NCBI RefSeq assembly: GCF_000521505.1
Contig: NZ_CP003915.1
Location: forward strand, 3,782,001-3,846,000
DNA length: 64,000 nt
Source of the DNA: Advenella mimigardefordensis DPN7
GTDB taxonomy: Bacteria; Pseudomonadota; Gammaproteobacteria; Burkholderiales; Burkholderiaceae_B
Reading direction: 5' to 3'
Part shown: positions 46,699 through 55,545 of the stretch, one piece after another
How the letters are laid out: each line of letters begins with the position of its first letter
Numbering within the stretch: the stretch's first letter is position 1
Translations under genes and position numbers: made by a program
Notes under the pieces: generated by a model
What the model saw: the letters and a program-made list of their open reading frames with translations, nothing else
Told to the model about the DNA's origin: nothing
Database searches by the model: none

Positions 46699-46962
46699 CT
46701 AGACTGTAGGACCACCACCCGAAACGATTAACGTAGCGCCACAACTTGTCGAACTACCGTGGTGGGCGATATGTCTACCATCAATAGTGGCGAATCCGCC
46801 ATCAGTAATGAATCCTGTCCCATGCTCCGGGCAAGAAATCTTATCGCCAACGCGTGCTACCTTCCTACCATCAATCGTAAACGCTGCAGTTGCAGTCGTT
46901 ACTTCGCCACCATGAGACGTTGGGGAGCCTAACGTTGCAACTGGCGTCGATTTGTTGTTCAT
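46699..46962 (-). CDS. PAAR domain protein (T6SS spike tip)
   Basis: 87 residues. The PAAR pattern is clear: TLGSPTSHGGEVTTA, KVARVGDKISCPEHGTGFI, DGRHIAHHGSSTSCGATLI with metal-type His and Cys at the tip. PAAR proteins cap VgrG trimers in type VI secretion. The longer frame to 47022 overlaps the membrane protein gene; ATG 46962 has the better ribosome binding site context. It is the third gene of the VgrG-Rhs operon. Confidence 0.88.
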   Translation of the reverse strand: MNNKSTPVATLGSPTSHGGEVTTATAAFTIDGRKVARVGDKISCPEHGTGFITDGGFATIDGRHIAHHGSSTSCGATLIVSGGGPTV

Positions 46963-46991
46963 TATGCGTTTTTCCAAGTGACAGAGAGATT

Positions 46992-47423
46992 TTACCGGTT
47001 TTGTTGTTCCACTCGTACCCAACCACGTGATTTAAACACTTGGTAGATCAATTCAATAAAAAGACAGTATCCATACCCAACCAACAACCCATAAAATAAC
47101 AACGGCAATATCATATCGAAAGAAAAAATCAGAACTGGATTGAATATCGTATTTATGTATAACCGAACATGCCAACCAAAAATGGCCAACAATACGAAAA
47201 TTGGAGGCGTTAACCAGAATAATCGTCGAATCTTCTGAGTTGTTTGGTATTTACCAATTAGATAAAACATGATCGTTGCAAATATTAGATATTCAATTCC
47301 TGAGAAATAAAGTGACATTAGGAGAAGCGCACTGATTGACGTCACGCCCACAAATAAAAGCGCAAGCAAGGGCAAAATGATCGGTAAGATCAATGCCATC
47401 CGATAGAATGTTTTAATATTCAT
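46992..47423 (-). CDS. Four-span membrane protein, probable immunity protein of the Rhs toxin
   Basis: 143 residues, four hydrophobic spans (LILPIILPLLALLFVGV, LLMSLYFSGIEYLIFATIMF, LFWLTPPIFVLLAIFGW, FDMILPLLFYGLLVGYGYCLF, core parts). It begins 7 bases after the Rhs stop, the usual place for the cognate immunity gene, before the PAAR gene. A membrane immunity protein fits a toxin acting on the inner membrane or from the periplasm. It is much more AT-rich than the Rhs core, like the toxin tip. Function is inferred from position. Confidence 0.7.
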   Translation of the reverse strand: MNIKTFYRMALILPIILPLLALLFVGVTSISALLLMSLYFSGIEYLIFATIMFYLIGKYQTTQKIRRLFWLTPPIFVLLAIFGWHVRLYINTIFNPVLIFSFDMILPLLFYGLLVGYGYCLFIELIYQVFKSRGWVRVEQQNR

Positions 47424-47430
47424 TACCTAC

Positions 47431-50400
47431 TCAATAGGGTGCAAACTCAATATAGGGGCGCTTTAGATATTCGTATTTTCTAATATCAACAGGTACAGGA
47501 TTAGGCCATACATTTTGTGGCCATACCTTTCCTCCATAGAACCAAGAACTCAAACCTGCTCCCTTAAATGCTGCATAATGATAAGCATCAATGTCATCAC
47601 CATAAACACAATCGGTAGAACTATCTACCTTCCCTGCAGAACGTGCCGCCTTATCGGACTCAACAAGAGATTTACGAATCTTTTCAAGGATGGTCGCCTG
47701 TGAGTCGCTTGAGTTTCCTATAGCCCATGCGGTAGAAATACCCAAGTTCGACATACCATTCACAGCACCGTTTTTCCCTCTACAAATATCCCCCGCTGCT
47801 TCATAATAATCACATTTTGGATGAGCCTTAAACATATCATCATAGTAACTACACACTGCAGTATCACCGACTCCATTCCAGTCCCATTTTTCAAGCCCCA
47901 TAGGATCAACAGCCGTTAACGGATTATTAGCCACATATTGGTACTGATTACTTCCGCCTTGTAATCCAATTGGATCCTGATTGATATAACGGCCCGCTTC
48001 CGCGTCATAATACCTGAACCGATTGTAATGCAGACCTGACTCCGCATCATAATATTGACCAGGGAACCGAATGGGATTATCAACGTCGGCAACAATCTGC
48101 TTGGTCACTCGGCCATAGGTATCCATTTGCGCAGCCCACACGATCCTACGAGACTCATCATACATTTCCTGAGGCGTACCCAGATGATCGGTAACATAAT
48201 GATGATAACGTCGATGCCCGCTTAAAAGCGTCAGCGGCCCCAAGAAATCCGGATGGCGAATAAATGTCTTTACCTGATCCTCATGCGAATCATTTGCTGC
48301 CGCCAGCTCCTGAATCATCCAATCGCCGTCCCACATGAAGAGCGTGGTTTGCGAGTCATTATTATGCGTCGTATGATGTTTGGCGATACGACGCCCAAAG
48401 GCATCATAACGATACTGTATCTTGGCCCCACCCGGATGATCAATCTGAATCAATTGATGATCCCCATCATAATGGTAGCGCGTGCTTTTTGCTAACGGCT
48501 CACTGCCAGAGCCCGGCTCTATCGTTTCTGCAGTCTCGACACTGGAAGATTCAATCGCGGAAGCCGATATGGGAGTTGAGATTCCCGTCATTTGAGACAC
48601 CCGGTTTCCATGACCATCATAGTCATACGATAAATACTGCTCTGCAATCTGAGAGTTAAATAGTCGTAAGAGTCGATTCCCTGGAGCCTGGCCTTGGCCG
48701 AACTGCACCGGAACCTCATAGCCTTGGCTTTTCGCAATGGCAATCAAGTTGTCCGCCTGGTCATAGGCAAAGTTCTCATACCAATTTCCCAACCTTTCAA
48801 CGCACTGGCTGACTTCAGTGACTCGCGCCAGTGCATCATACTGGTAGCTCTTGGTTCCGCGATATACATCTCGCAGATTCAATAACTGTCCCGCAACATC
48901 ATATTTCCAAGCCCGCCAGCCGCGCGGCTGGCCTAGCTGCTTGCCTTGTTCATCCAGGTCTTGCCACAAGTGCGCCTCAAGCCAACCGGCTTCGCTATAA
49001 CTAAACTGATGAGAAACTCGCCCCTGGTTTCTCAATACCTCGCGATGCAATCCGTCCCGTTCGAAACTGGCAACGGTATCCTCATCAAGTAACATCTCAT
49101 GGATATGTCCAGAACCGTAGCGCAACCATTTAAGTTTCCCCGCAGAGGGAATTCGGCTGGCAATCCGATTACCTAGCGCGTCCAATTCATGAGTGATGCG
49201 CCATACGCGGCCATGATGTGCCTGCATTTCGGCTATCTTGTGCCCAGCTGCATCATATTCATAGGTAATTCGATGCGGCTGTTCGCCAGGCATCGCAACT
49301 ACTTGCGCCTGGGTTAAACGGCTCCGTGCATCATAGCGATAACTCACATGCATACCGTCGCTGACGCGCCGCTCGACTGGCCGTCCCAGCGCATCGTAAA
49401 CATAGGTAGTAGTAATCTGACCGTCATTACCAATATCAATCCGTTCGATCAGCTCCCCTGCAGCATTGTATTTAAATATCTGACGCCGACCGTCAAAGCC
49501 TGTTTCAGAGACTCTTCTGCCGCGAGAGTCATAAACCAGCGTAGTAGATTCACCTTTTGCATTGGTAATTTTGATAAGTTGCCCGATTCGGTCATACTCA
49601 AACAACAAGTTGCCTTTTGCCGCGTTGATGACTTCGACGCGCTGGTTATACGCATCCCAGCGGGTCTGCGTTACACGCTGCAGCGGATCAGTGTTTGCAA
49701 TCGGCCGTCCCGCCTTATCATGCTCAATACGCCACCAGCCTCTTCCAACCGGCTTATTACCGATAACACGACCTGCTTGATCCCATTGCTGTTCGCTGAC
49801 CTGCCCCAGCGGATTGGTCGTCGCAGTCAATTGGCCAAGAGAATCATATTGATATTTCGTCTGATTTCCGGAGCAATCAACCTTGGATACTAATTGCCCG
49901 GCCTCGTCCCATTGCATCTTGGTGGCATTGCCCATGGGATCAGTGCGCGAAACCGGCAGGCCATTGGCATAGGCATAGCTCGTGCTATGACCCAGTGGAT
50001 CGGTCTCACTGGCCAGGTTGCCCGCTTCGTCATAACTGCGCTGCCACACATGGCCTGCCGGATCGGTAATATGCACCGGCTGATTCTGTGCGTTATAGGA
50101 TAGGCTGGTCACGTTTCCTGCCGCATCGATAACCGATGTCGGGCTGCCTGCCGCGTTGTTCACAATCCGTGTGCTGCGTCCTAGCGCATCCGTATGGCCT
50201 GAGATGCTGCCCGTCTCGTCGAAATGAATTTGCTCCACGCTGCCGTCCGGATGCGTCACGCGATCCACCGCCCACAGCCCGTTATAGTGGTACTCTGTTG
50301 TGTTGCCCAGCCCATCGGTGACCTGCGTCGTTTTGGAGGCTGGCAGATACGTAAAGCGTGTATCACGCGTGATCATCGGCTTGGCTCCCGGCGCTGCGGC

Positions 50401-53328
50401 ATTCTCCGCATACGCATAGGTGCGCACGCATCGCGCCTGCGGCGTGTCGCCATCCCATTCCGAGATATGTACCGCGCCCGAAGGCGTACGATACTCGTTA
50501 AGTAAATGATGCGCATACCGATAACGCCAGACACGAGCAGCTCTGTCTACCGCACGAACCAGATCACCTTGCTCATCGTAAGAATAGCGAGCCAGTGCCT
50601 GTCCATCCTCATCGCCAGCCAGATACAACGCCAAAATCCTTCCCCGTGTATCCAGCTCACTAAGCACGGTGTATCGGTTATTATTTAACTGCTTGAGCCA
50701 TCCTTGAACAGTGTACTGAATCTGCAGCCATTGTCCATCACGCGTTGTGATTCGATGTAATTGCCAACGCTTAGGCTCTTTGGGATGTCGAACATAGTGT
50801 TCTTCAGTGCCATTGGTAAAACAAATTCGGTAGCGCGGATGCGAAGCATTATCTTCAGTACGTTGCAGCGTGTATTTCTCTATCGGATGGAAATGTTCCT
50901 CACCAACCGCCAAATTCGGGAAGTTTAATTGGCGGCCATCGGCATCGAAATACACCATGCCTGCCGCGCCCTGTCTGATTTCTGTCGAGTAAGGCAGTTT
51001 CCAAGCGATGCCCAAATGCCCTTCTCGCTGGTCCGCGCTGCGATACATCCGGCTCCAGCGTATCGGCATGCGGCCCGGCAACATAAAATCATCGGTAACC
51101 AGTACCTTCTGCCCCGTGGCTACATCCACCGGATGGGGCGTTGTCGTGCGCTTGGCACACTCGGCGCAATCGGCCTCGGTGACCGGCACCAGCCCTTGTG
51201 CATCGCCCCCCGTCATACTGATGATCGGCGCCTGCAAGTAAATGCCTTTACCCCGGATGCGGATTCCGGCTTCGTCAATTGTGATAACGCCACCCGGGCC
51301 AATCAGCTTGGCATATTGAGCACCTGACAAGCTCGCCTGGCCGCCGTCGGTAATTCGGATCTGATTGGCGTCTGAGCTTTCCACCGCACTTGGCAATTGC
51401 GGCTGAAAATCCGGCGTGGCAATCAAGGGACGCTGCGCATCTTTCCTGACCGTGGTCTCTACCGCCTTGCCGCGCACCGTCACCGAATACACATGACCGA
51501 CATCCGAAGTCCAGCTTTGCACTACCCGGTCAGTTCTGTCCATTCCCACTGTACTGGCCATCTGCAGGCCAATATTGCGCAAGTACAGGCCGCCCACATT
51601 CACGTTGTAGGCCATGCCCACATTCATCATCTTGCCCAGTCCCACGCTCTGCACCGAGGCCAAATTGACGGTTTCCTGCTTAAAACCTCCCGTATTCAGC
51701 TTCCAGTGCCAGCGGATCTTGTCGGTCTTGTTGTTCCCGACCGTCAGCGTGTCGTTGTGTTCGACCTCAACGTCCTGATTGCGCTCGGCATGAATCCACA
51801 GTTGTTCCTGCCCCTTCTTGTCCTCGAAGCGGATTGCATTGGCCGTCTCATAATTTCCCCCGGGGGACGAACGTGAATACAACCCCATCTGCGTGGCATT
51901 ATCTGGCAGTTTCCACGGCGGCATCATCGCTGCGTTGTATACCCGGCCTGTGATGATCGGCGCGTCAGGATCCCCGTTTAGGAAGTCAACAATAACTTCA
52001 TCGCCGATTCTTGGCACCTGGATCGCGCCAAAGTTACCACTGGCCCAACTGCTCGACACCCGGATCCAGCATGAACTGTTCTCGTCTTTCTTGTCGTATC
52101 GGTCCCAGTGAAAATGCACCTTGACCTGGCCATATTCATTAGTCCAGATTTCTTTGCCTTCAGGTCCCACCACTACAGCTGTTTGTGGTCCCAGTGTACG
52201 CGGCTTGCGAGTCGTGCGCGGTGGCCGAAACGGTAAAGTGGCGCATTGCACGGTGAGATCGAACAGGCAGAGCCGGCCATTTTGTGCCGCCTCTTCGGGC
52301 GAGTTTACTGAATGGTAGTTGTTTTCTTTCAGATCATAGCGGGTGCCCAGCACCACATACTCACGATTCTCTTCTGTGCGCGGGCAACGAACCAGATTGA
52401 ACAACGAACCCGTTGCCACACCGCGTGCCGTGCTGCGCAGTGTTCGTGTATCACGAACATGATGCTGCTCCTGCATGCGCTGGCGGGCATAGCGCTCACC
52501 CAGGGGATCGTCCTCGTAATTGCCCGGCCATTCATACACTTCGGCCTGATTATGCTCGTGCTCCAGCTCAATCCCATGGTGGGCTGCCAGATCCGCTTTC
52601 GGTGTGGTGAAGTTGTAATCGTTGGTGATGTATTGCCCGGGTCTCAAATCCTGATACACCGCCACATGCGTCATGTAGTCCTGCTGCGGCAACGCCAGTT
52701 TATCTTCGGTGAAATACGGCACGTGCTCGTAACCGTCTACCGGCTTGTGACTCTGGATTTCATCGCTCATGACCAGGGTATGTTTTTCCTGCTCATGACG
52801 AAAGTAATAATGAATGCCTTCGGCCTCCAGCAACCTGCTCACAAACTGAAAATCAGTTTCGTCATACTGCACGCAATAGACCCGCGGCGCGTAGGTCTCC
52901 ACCAGGTCGAACTCGAACGCATACCCATAGGGCGAGAGCACCTGCTTGATGGTCTCTGGCACAGACTGGTTCTGGTAGATGCGGAATTCTTTTTTGTGTG
53001 TCGCCAGCCAGAACCAAGGCACCACGCGCGCTTCGTACACAAAGTAACGATCAACATCGCCTTCCTGGCCCACCAGCGCAAAACTGGCGATCACGCCGTT
53101 GATATGCCGGGGCGCTGCCGCCGTGTTGATGGTCAAAGTCAGGGATTTACCAAGCAATGCCCTCACATCAACCTGCATCGAACGATGCAGCAGGCGTACG
53201 GTATAGTCGGAAAGGGTAGACATCCCATCCGTGCCTTGCATGGCGTCAAACAGGAATTCGGCATTATCAGCCGCAATGGAGACCTTGATCAGCCGGTCAG
53301 GGTTAATTATATTTATGTTCGCAGACAT
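47431..53328 (-). CDS. VgrG-Rhs fusion effector with C-terminal polymorphic toxin
   Basis: 1965 residues in one frame. Part 1 (1 to about 620) is a full VgrG: gp27-like head (MSANINIINPDRLIKVSIAA), gp5-like OB fold (EYGQVKVHFHWDRYDKK; SGNFGAIQVPRIGDEVIVDF) and beta-helix needle. Part 2 (about 720-1812) is an Rhs shell starting PHPVDVATGQKVLVTDDFML, with many YD repeats (YDxxGxL/I) and the core end FRYYDAEAGRYINQDPIGL ... DPMGL at 1808-1812. Part 3 (1813-1965, bases 47434-47892) is the variable tip with five Cys; it matches no toxin family I know. Rhs shells usually ride on PAAR or separate VgrG; here the spike is built in. The immunity candidate and PAAR gene follow. No T6SS structural genes are in the window. 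Confidence 0.92.
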   Translation of the reverse strand: MSANINIINPDRLIKVSIAADNAEFLFDAMQGTDGMSTLSDYTVRLLHRSMQVDVRALLGKSLTLTINTAAAPRHINGVIASFALVGQEGDVDRYFVYEARVVPWFWLATHKKEFRIYQNQSVPETIKQVLSPYGYAFEFDLVETYAPRVYCVQYDETDFQFVSRLLEAEGIHYYFRHEQEKHTLVMSDEIQSHKPVDGYEHVPYFTEDKLALPQQDYMTHVAVYQDLRPGQYITNDYNFTTPKADLAAHHGIELEHEHNQAEVYEWPGNYEDDPLGERYARQRMQEQHHVRDTRTLRSTARGVATGSLFNLVRCPRTEENREYVVLGTRYDLKENNYHSVNSPEEAAQNGRLCLFDLTVQCATLPFRPPRTTRKPRTLGPQTAVVVGPEGKEIWTNEYGQVKVHFHWDRYDKKDENSSCWIRVSSSWASGNFGAIQVPRIGDEVIVDFLNGDPDAPIITGRVYNAAMMPPWKLPDNATQMGLYSRSSPGGNYETANAIRFEDKKGQEQLWIHAERNQDVEVEHNDTLTVGNNKTDKIRWHWKLNTGGFKQETVNLASVQSVGLGKMMNVGMAYNVNVGGLYLRNIGLQMASTVGMDRTDRVVQSWTSDVGHVYSVTVRGKAVETTVRKDAQRPLIATPDFQPQLPSAVESSDANQIRITDGGQASLSGAQYAKLIGPGGVITIDEAGIRIRGKGIYLQAPIISMTGGDAQGLVPVTEADCAECAKRTTTPHPVDVATGQKVLVTDDFMLPGRMPIRWSRMYRSADQREGHLGIAWKLPYSTEIRQGAAGMVYFDADGRQLNFPNLAVGEEHFHPIEKYTLQRTEDNASHPRYRICFTNGTEEHYVRHPKEPKRWQLHRITTRDGQWLQIQYTVQGWLKQLNNNRYTVLSELDTRGRILALYLAGDEDGQALARYSYDEQGDLVRAVDRAARVWRYRYAHHLLNEYRTPSGAVHISEWDGDTPQARCVRTYAYAENAAAPGAKPMITRDTRFTYLPASKTTQVTDGLGNTTEYHYNGLWAVDRVTHPDGSVEQIHFDETGSISGHTDALGRSTRIVNNAAGSPTSVIDAAGNVTSLSYNAQNQPVHITDPAGHVWQRSYDEAGNLASETDPLGHSTSYAYANGLPVSRTDPMGNATKMQWDEAGQLVSKVDCSGNQTKYQYDSLGQLTATTNPLGQVSEQQWDQAGRVIGNKPVGRGWWRIEHDKAGRPIANTDPLQRVTQTRWDAYNQRVEVINAAKGNLLFEYDRIGQLIKITNAKGESTTLVYDSRGRRVSETGFDGRRQIFKYNAAGELIERIDIGNDGQITTTYVYDALGRPVERRVSDGMHVSYRYDARSRLTQAQVVAMPGEQPHRITYEYDAAGHKIAEMQAHHGRVWRITHELDALGNRIASRIPSAGKLKWLRYGSGHIHEMLLDEDTVASFERDGLHREVLRNQGRVSHQFSYSEAGWLEAHLWQDLDEQGKQLGQPRGWRAWKYDVAGQLLNLRDVYRGTKSYQYDALARVTEVSQCVERLGNWYENFAYDQADNLIAIAKSQGYEVPVQFGQGQAPGNRLLRLFNSQIAEQYLSYDYDGHGNRVSQMTGISTPISASAIESSSVETAETIEPGSGSEPLAKSTRYHYDGDHQLIQIDHPGGAKIQYRYDAFGRRIAKHHTTHNNDSQTTLFMWDGDWMIQELAAANDSHEDQVKTFIRHPDFLGPLTLLSGHRRYHHYVTDHLGTPQEMYDESRRIVWAAQMDTYGRVTKQIVADVDNPIRFPGQYYDAESGLHYNRFRYYDAEAGRYINQDPIGLQGGSNQYQYVANNPLTAVDPMGLEKWDWNGVGDTAVCSYYDDMFKAHPKCDYYEAAGDICRGKNGAVNGMSNLGISTAWAIGNSSDSQATILEKIRKSLVESDKAARSAGKVDSSTDCVYGDDIDAYHYAAFKGAGLSSWFYGGKVWPQNVWPNPVPVDIRKYEYLKRPYIEFAPY

Positions 53329-53592
53329 CTAAATACTGGCAGGCCTGCGCTGCACCCGCCCCTTTTATTTAAAACTGTTCTTATTTATTGAGAAACAACC
53401 ACTTACGGGTATTATAAAGAGACAGGTTTGAAGGCTATACCTATTTTTACAAATTATTTCAATAGTCTCGGTGGCCACTCAATTCAATAAGTCAGGTGAA
53501 TCACAGCCCGACTTCATTTGGTAGCGCTGCTTAATGGCACGTCCTTTAAAGCTAGAGCGACGATGATACTCATCCGAACCCGTTTTTGCTTA

Positions 53593-53803
53593 AATTACTG
53601 TACCGAATTTCGGTACATTACAGGTACACCCATCAGTTCTCGACAATTTCGCCAATTTACGCTAACCTACTGATTAGTAATTACTTTTACCTATTTTAAC
53701 CTACGTTCAGCTTCGCTACGTTTTCCTATACAAACACCTTAAAACGCAAACTCAAAATCCCCCGCCGCAAGGCGTGCCGGTTCGATTCCGACCCCGGGCA
53801 CCA
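53593..53803 (+). repeat. Right-end repeat of GI-2 including att copy 3
   Basis: 211 bases, the same length as 26354-26564 and gap-free in alignment. Its last 54 bases (53750-53803) are the tRNA-Leu 3' end with one change (CCGGCCCC to CCGACCCC). It marks the outer right junction of the accessory block. The dyad TGTACCGAA-T-TTCGGTACA is at 53599-53617. Confidence 0.88.
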
Positions 53804-54130
53804 GCTGATTATTCAATTTTCTCTAGTCCCTGGCAGGGAAGCCGCAGCCTAGAACGCAGCGCAAGGACAGGGGAGTACCTTGCTGAGCACTCCCCCTTGT
53901 AAAGACAAGCGCTGTGATACACGTTAGGACTTTAGGCGACGCAACTCACGGGAGACGGAACAGCGGCCGTGCGGCGAGCGCCCCTGCCGCCCAGCGGGTG
54001 GCCTACATAGCATGTCCAGTTACTCCCCCCTTGCTGCTCAGCTAGCTTCGCAAAGATGACATGATCAGACTCCACTCCAGCCGCCGCCACATATCGAGTT
54101 CCATCCATTAAATGGTATGTTTGTTTTTTT
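53804..54130. other. Scar zone right of the accessory block
   Basis: 327 bases. A minus-strand frame of 98 codons (53932-54228) exists but overlaps the ABC remnant and has no ribosome binding site, so it is not called. No other feature is visible. Confidence 0.4.
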
Positions 54131-54340
54131 AGCAAAGCAGACGAGGCTACCTCCGCCCTGGACGAAGACACGGAACGAGACATCGCAAAGGTGATAAACG
54201 CGCTACCCACCACTGTCATCTTCGTCACCCACCGCGATCCAACGATCTGGCAGCCGACTCACACCATTGATTTGGGAGGAAATAAAACACTTGATATTGT
54301 CCCAACTGATTGTTCGAATATCGTATTCAGTGCCATTTGA
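54131..54340 (+). pseudogene. ABC transporter ATPase C-terminal fragment
   Basis: 69 codons to TGA 54338: DEATSALDEDTERDIAKVIN (Walker B and D-loop) and TTVIFVTHRDPTIW (H-loop), then a short tail. This is the last third of an ABC ATPase domain of the SbmA/YddA-like or exporter class. The P-loop part, membrane domain and start codon are missing; the frame begins after a T-rich run. Left behind by a deletion at the island edge. Confidence 0.75.
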
Positions 54341-54567
54341 TTGCTAATACGCCCAAGTATTTTAGCGATTTTCAAAAATGAAAAAGGGGGTTCGAAAAAT
54401 CGCCACGGAAATTTGACTTAAGGGCAAGTAAACTTATTCCGTCTCAAAACGTTCACCCAATATTGCCATTTGCAACGCTCACACTTGTGCTCATGTGCGG
54501 CGTTATTGTTATAGGGGATCAGTTTGGCCTATACTTTTAATGGCCGTTAAAAATGGGGCGATTACCG

Positions 54568-54657
54568 ATGCAGATGCTCAAGCGCTATACGCATCTGCGA
54601 GCGGAAGATTTGGTGCAGAAGCCGGACCGCATCGCACCAGCGAAGCCGATGGCGTAA
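54568..54657 (+). pseudogene. Tyrosine integrase C-terminal fragment
   Basis: 30 codons ending TAA 54655: MQMLKRYTHLRAEDLVQKPD, the standard last catalytic segment of tRNA-type integrases, with the catalytic Tyr in RYTHLRAEDL. It lies about 760 bases right of att copy 3, outside the repeats. It may be the other end of the integrase whose N-terminus remains at 18324, or a third element. Confidence 0.7.
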
Positions 54658-54693
54658 GAATTCCTTTTGAACACCCCACCAGGAGAAGAGAGA

Positions 54694-55161
54694 GTGACGG
54701 AAACCACAATTCGAGTTGCAACCACCTCAGATATCTCAGCAATCAAAGAGATCGTCAACGATGCGTATGGGCACTACGTCGAACGCATAGGGAGCAAGCC
54801 GGCCCCCATGACCGACGACTATGCCCAGCATGTCGAAAAGCAAACCATTTGGGTACTCGACTCCCCCAATGGCGTTGCTGGCCTCATGGTTTTACGAACG
54901 GATGCGGACTTTGTGCTGGTCAGTAACGTAGCGGTGAGCAAGGCGCACCAAGGCAAAGGATTCGGAAAAAGACTTCTTGACTTTGCCGATACCTTCACCA
55001 CTCAAAAAGGCAAGTGTGAATTGCGCCTGTATACCAATGAACTGATGCATGAAAACCTCGCCATCTACTCGAAGCTTGGCTGGGAAGAATATGCTCGTGC
55101 CGAACAAGACGGTTTTCGACGTGTTTTTATGCGAAAGACACTGCCGCAGCCGAAAGCCTGA
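54694..55161 (+). CDS. GNAT family N-acetyltransferase
   Basis: 155 residues from GTG 54694, chosen because an AGGAGAAGAG site lies 4-13 bases upstream; TTG 54667 would be the longer alternative. GNAT fold: IRVATTSDISAIKEIV at the N-terminus, VSNVAVSKAHQGKGFGKRLL with the acetyl-CoA pyrophosphate loop (Q-G-K-G-F-G), and NLAIYSKLGWEEY. Substrate unknown. It is the first intact gene right of the island scar. Confidence 0.9.
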   Translation: MTETTIRVATTSDISAIKEIVNDAYGHYVERIGSKPAPMTDDYAQHVEKQTIWVLDSPNGVAGLMVLRTDADFVLVSNVAVSKAHQGKGFGKRLLDFADTFTTQKGKCELRLYTNELMHENLAIYSKLGWEEYARAEQDGFRRVFMRKTLPQPKA

Positions 55162-55191
55162 TCTGAATCGTAATTGCGTGGTTTACGTAAA

Positions 55192-55266
55192 ATGCCAGAT
55201 ATGGACATTATTCGTCACCGCATGAACGCCGCCGCAATCGTCGCGCAGAAGTTGAGAAATGAGTAA
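55192..55266 (+). pseudogene. RelE/ParE-like toxin C-terminal fragment, weak call
   Basis: 24 residues (MPDMDIIRHRMNAAAIVAQK and on) ending in TAA that overlaps the following XRE start by eight bases, the overlap type of HigB/RelE-HigA pairs. The end of such toxins often reads ...EIDLIxxRLxxA. The rest of the gene is gone. Confidence 0.35.
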
Positions 55267-55477
55267 ACGCATCGTTGAGGAGATCGAAGTCGAAGCCAGC
55301 TCAGGCAACGTGTTTGCCGAATTGAATCTGCCCGACCCCGACAAACTCCAGTTCAAATCCGATCTGACAGTCGAAATTACCAAAGCCATCCGCGACAGAG
55401 GGCTCTCCCAGACCACAACTGTCAACTGTGAACGCCATTTCAACCACATCAAATATGGGCAATTGTTCCACCAATAA
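55259..55477 (+). pseudogene. XRE family antitoxin, truncated
   Basis: The first 50 residues (MSKRIVEEIEVEASSGNVFA, then DPDKLQFKSDLTVEITKAIRDRGLSQ) match the N-terminus of small XRE antitoxins of the HigA/RelB2-like type. Then the sequence loses the helix-turn-helix pattern and runs into an unrelated 21-residue tail to a stop. The DNA-binding helices are missing, so it cannot work as a repressor. Confidence 0.65.
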
Positions 55478-55545
55478 GCATTGGTAGCTGCAATCAACCG
55501 CACACGACATTGCTATTTAGGAAATGATCGTTATATAATTAATTC

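Larger units (their letters stand above)
26511..53803. mobile_element. GI-2: second tandem element, about 27 kb, defence and T6SS cargo
   Basis: Bounded by att copies 2 and 3. The cargo is dominated by predicted anti-phage or competition genes (YobI/KAP NTPase, AAA + DUF4435, PD-(D/E)XK nuclease, Avs-like STAND NTPase, VgrG-Rhs effector with immunity and PAAR) and contains decayed toxin and transposase genes. The first half is much more AT-rich than the chromosome. No intact integrase is found. Several internal scars suggest it grew by repeated insertions. Confidence 0.75.

Noticed and set aside
52312..53391. 359-codon plus-strand frame
   Set aside because: Antisense to the VgrG part of the fusion gene; GC-rich codon bias creates such frames.
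18126..53803. Prophage
   Set aside because: No capsid, tail, terminase, lysis or replication genes were seen; the VgrG is a type VI spike, not a phage tail gene.
53932..54228. 98-codon minus-strand frame
   Set aside because: It overlaps the clear ABC ATPase tail on the plus strand and has no ribosome binding site.
54495..54926. 143-codon plus-strand frame
   Set aside because: It runs out of frame through the integrase tail and the GNAT gene.
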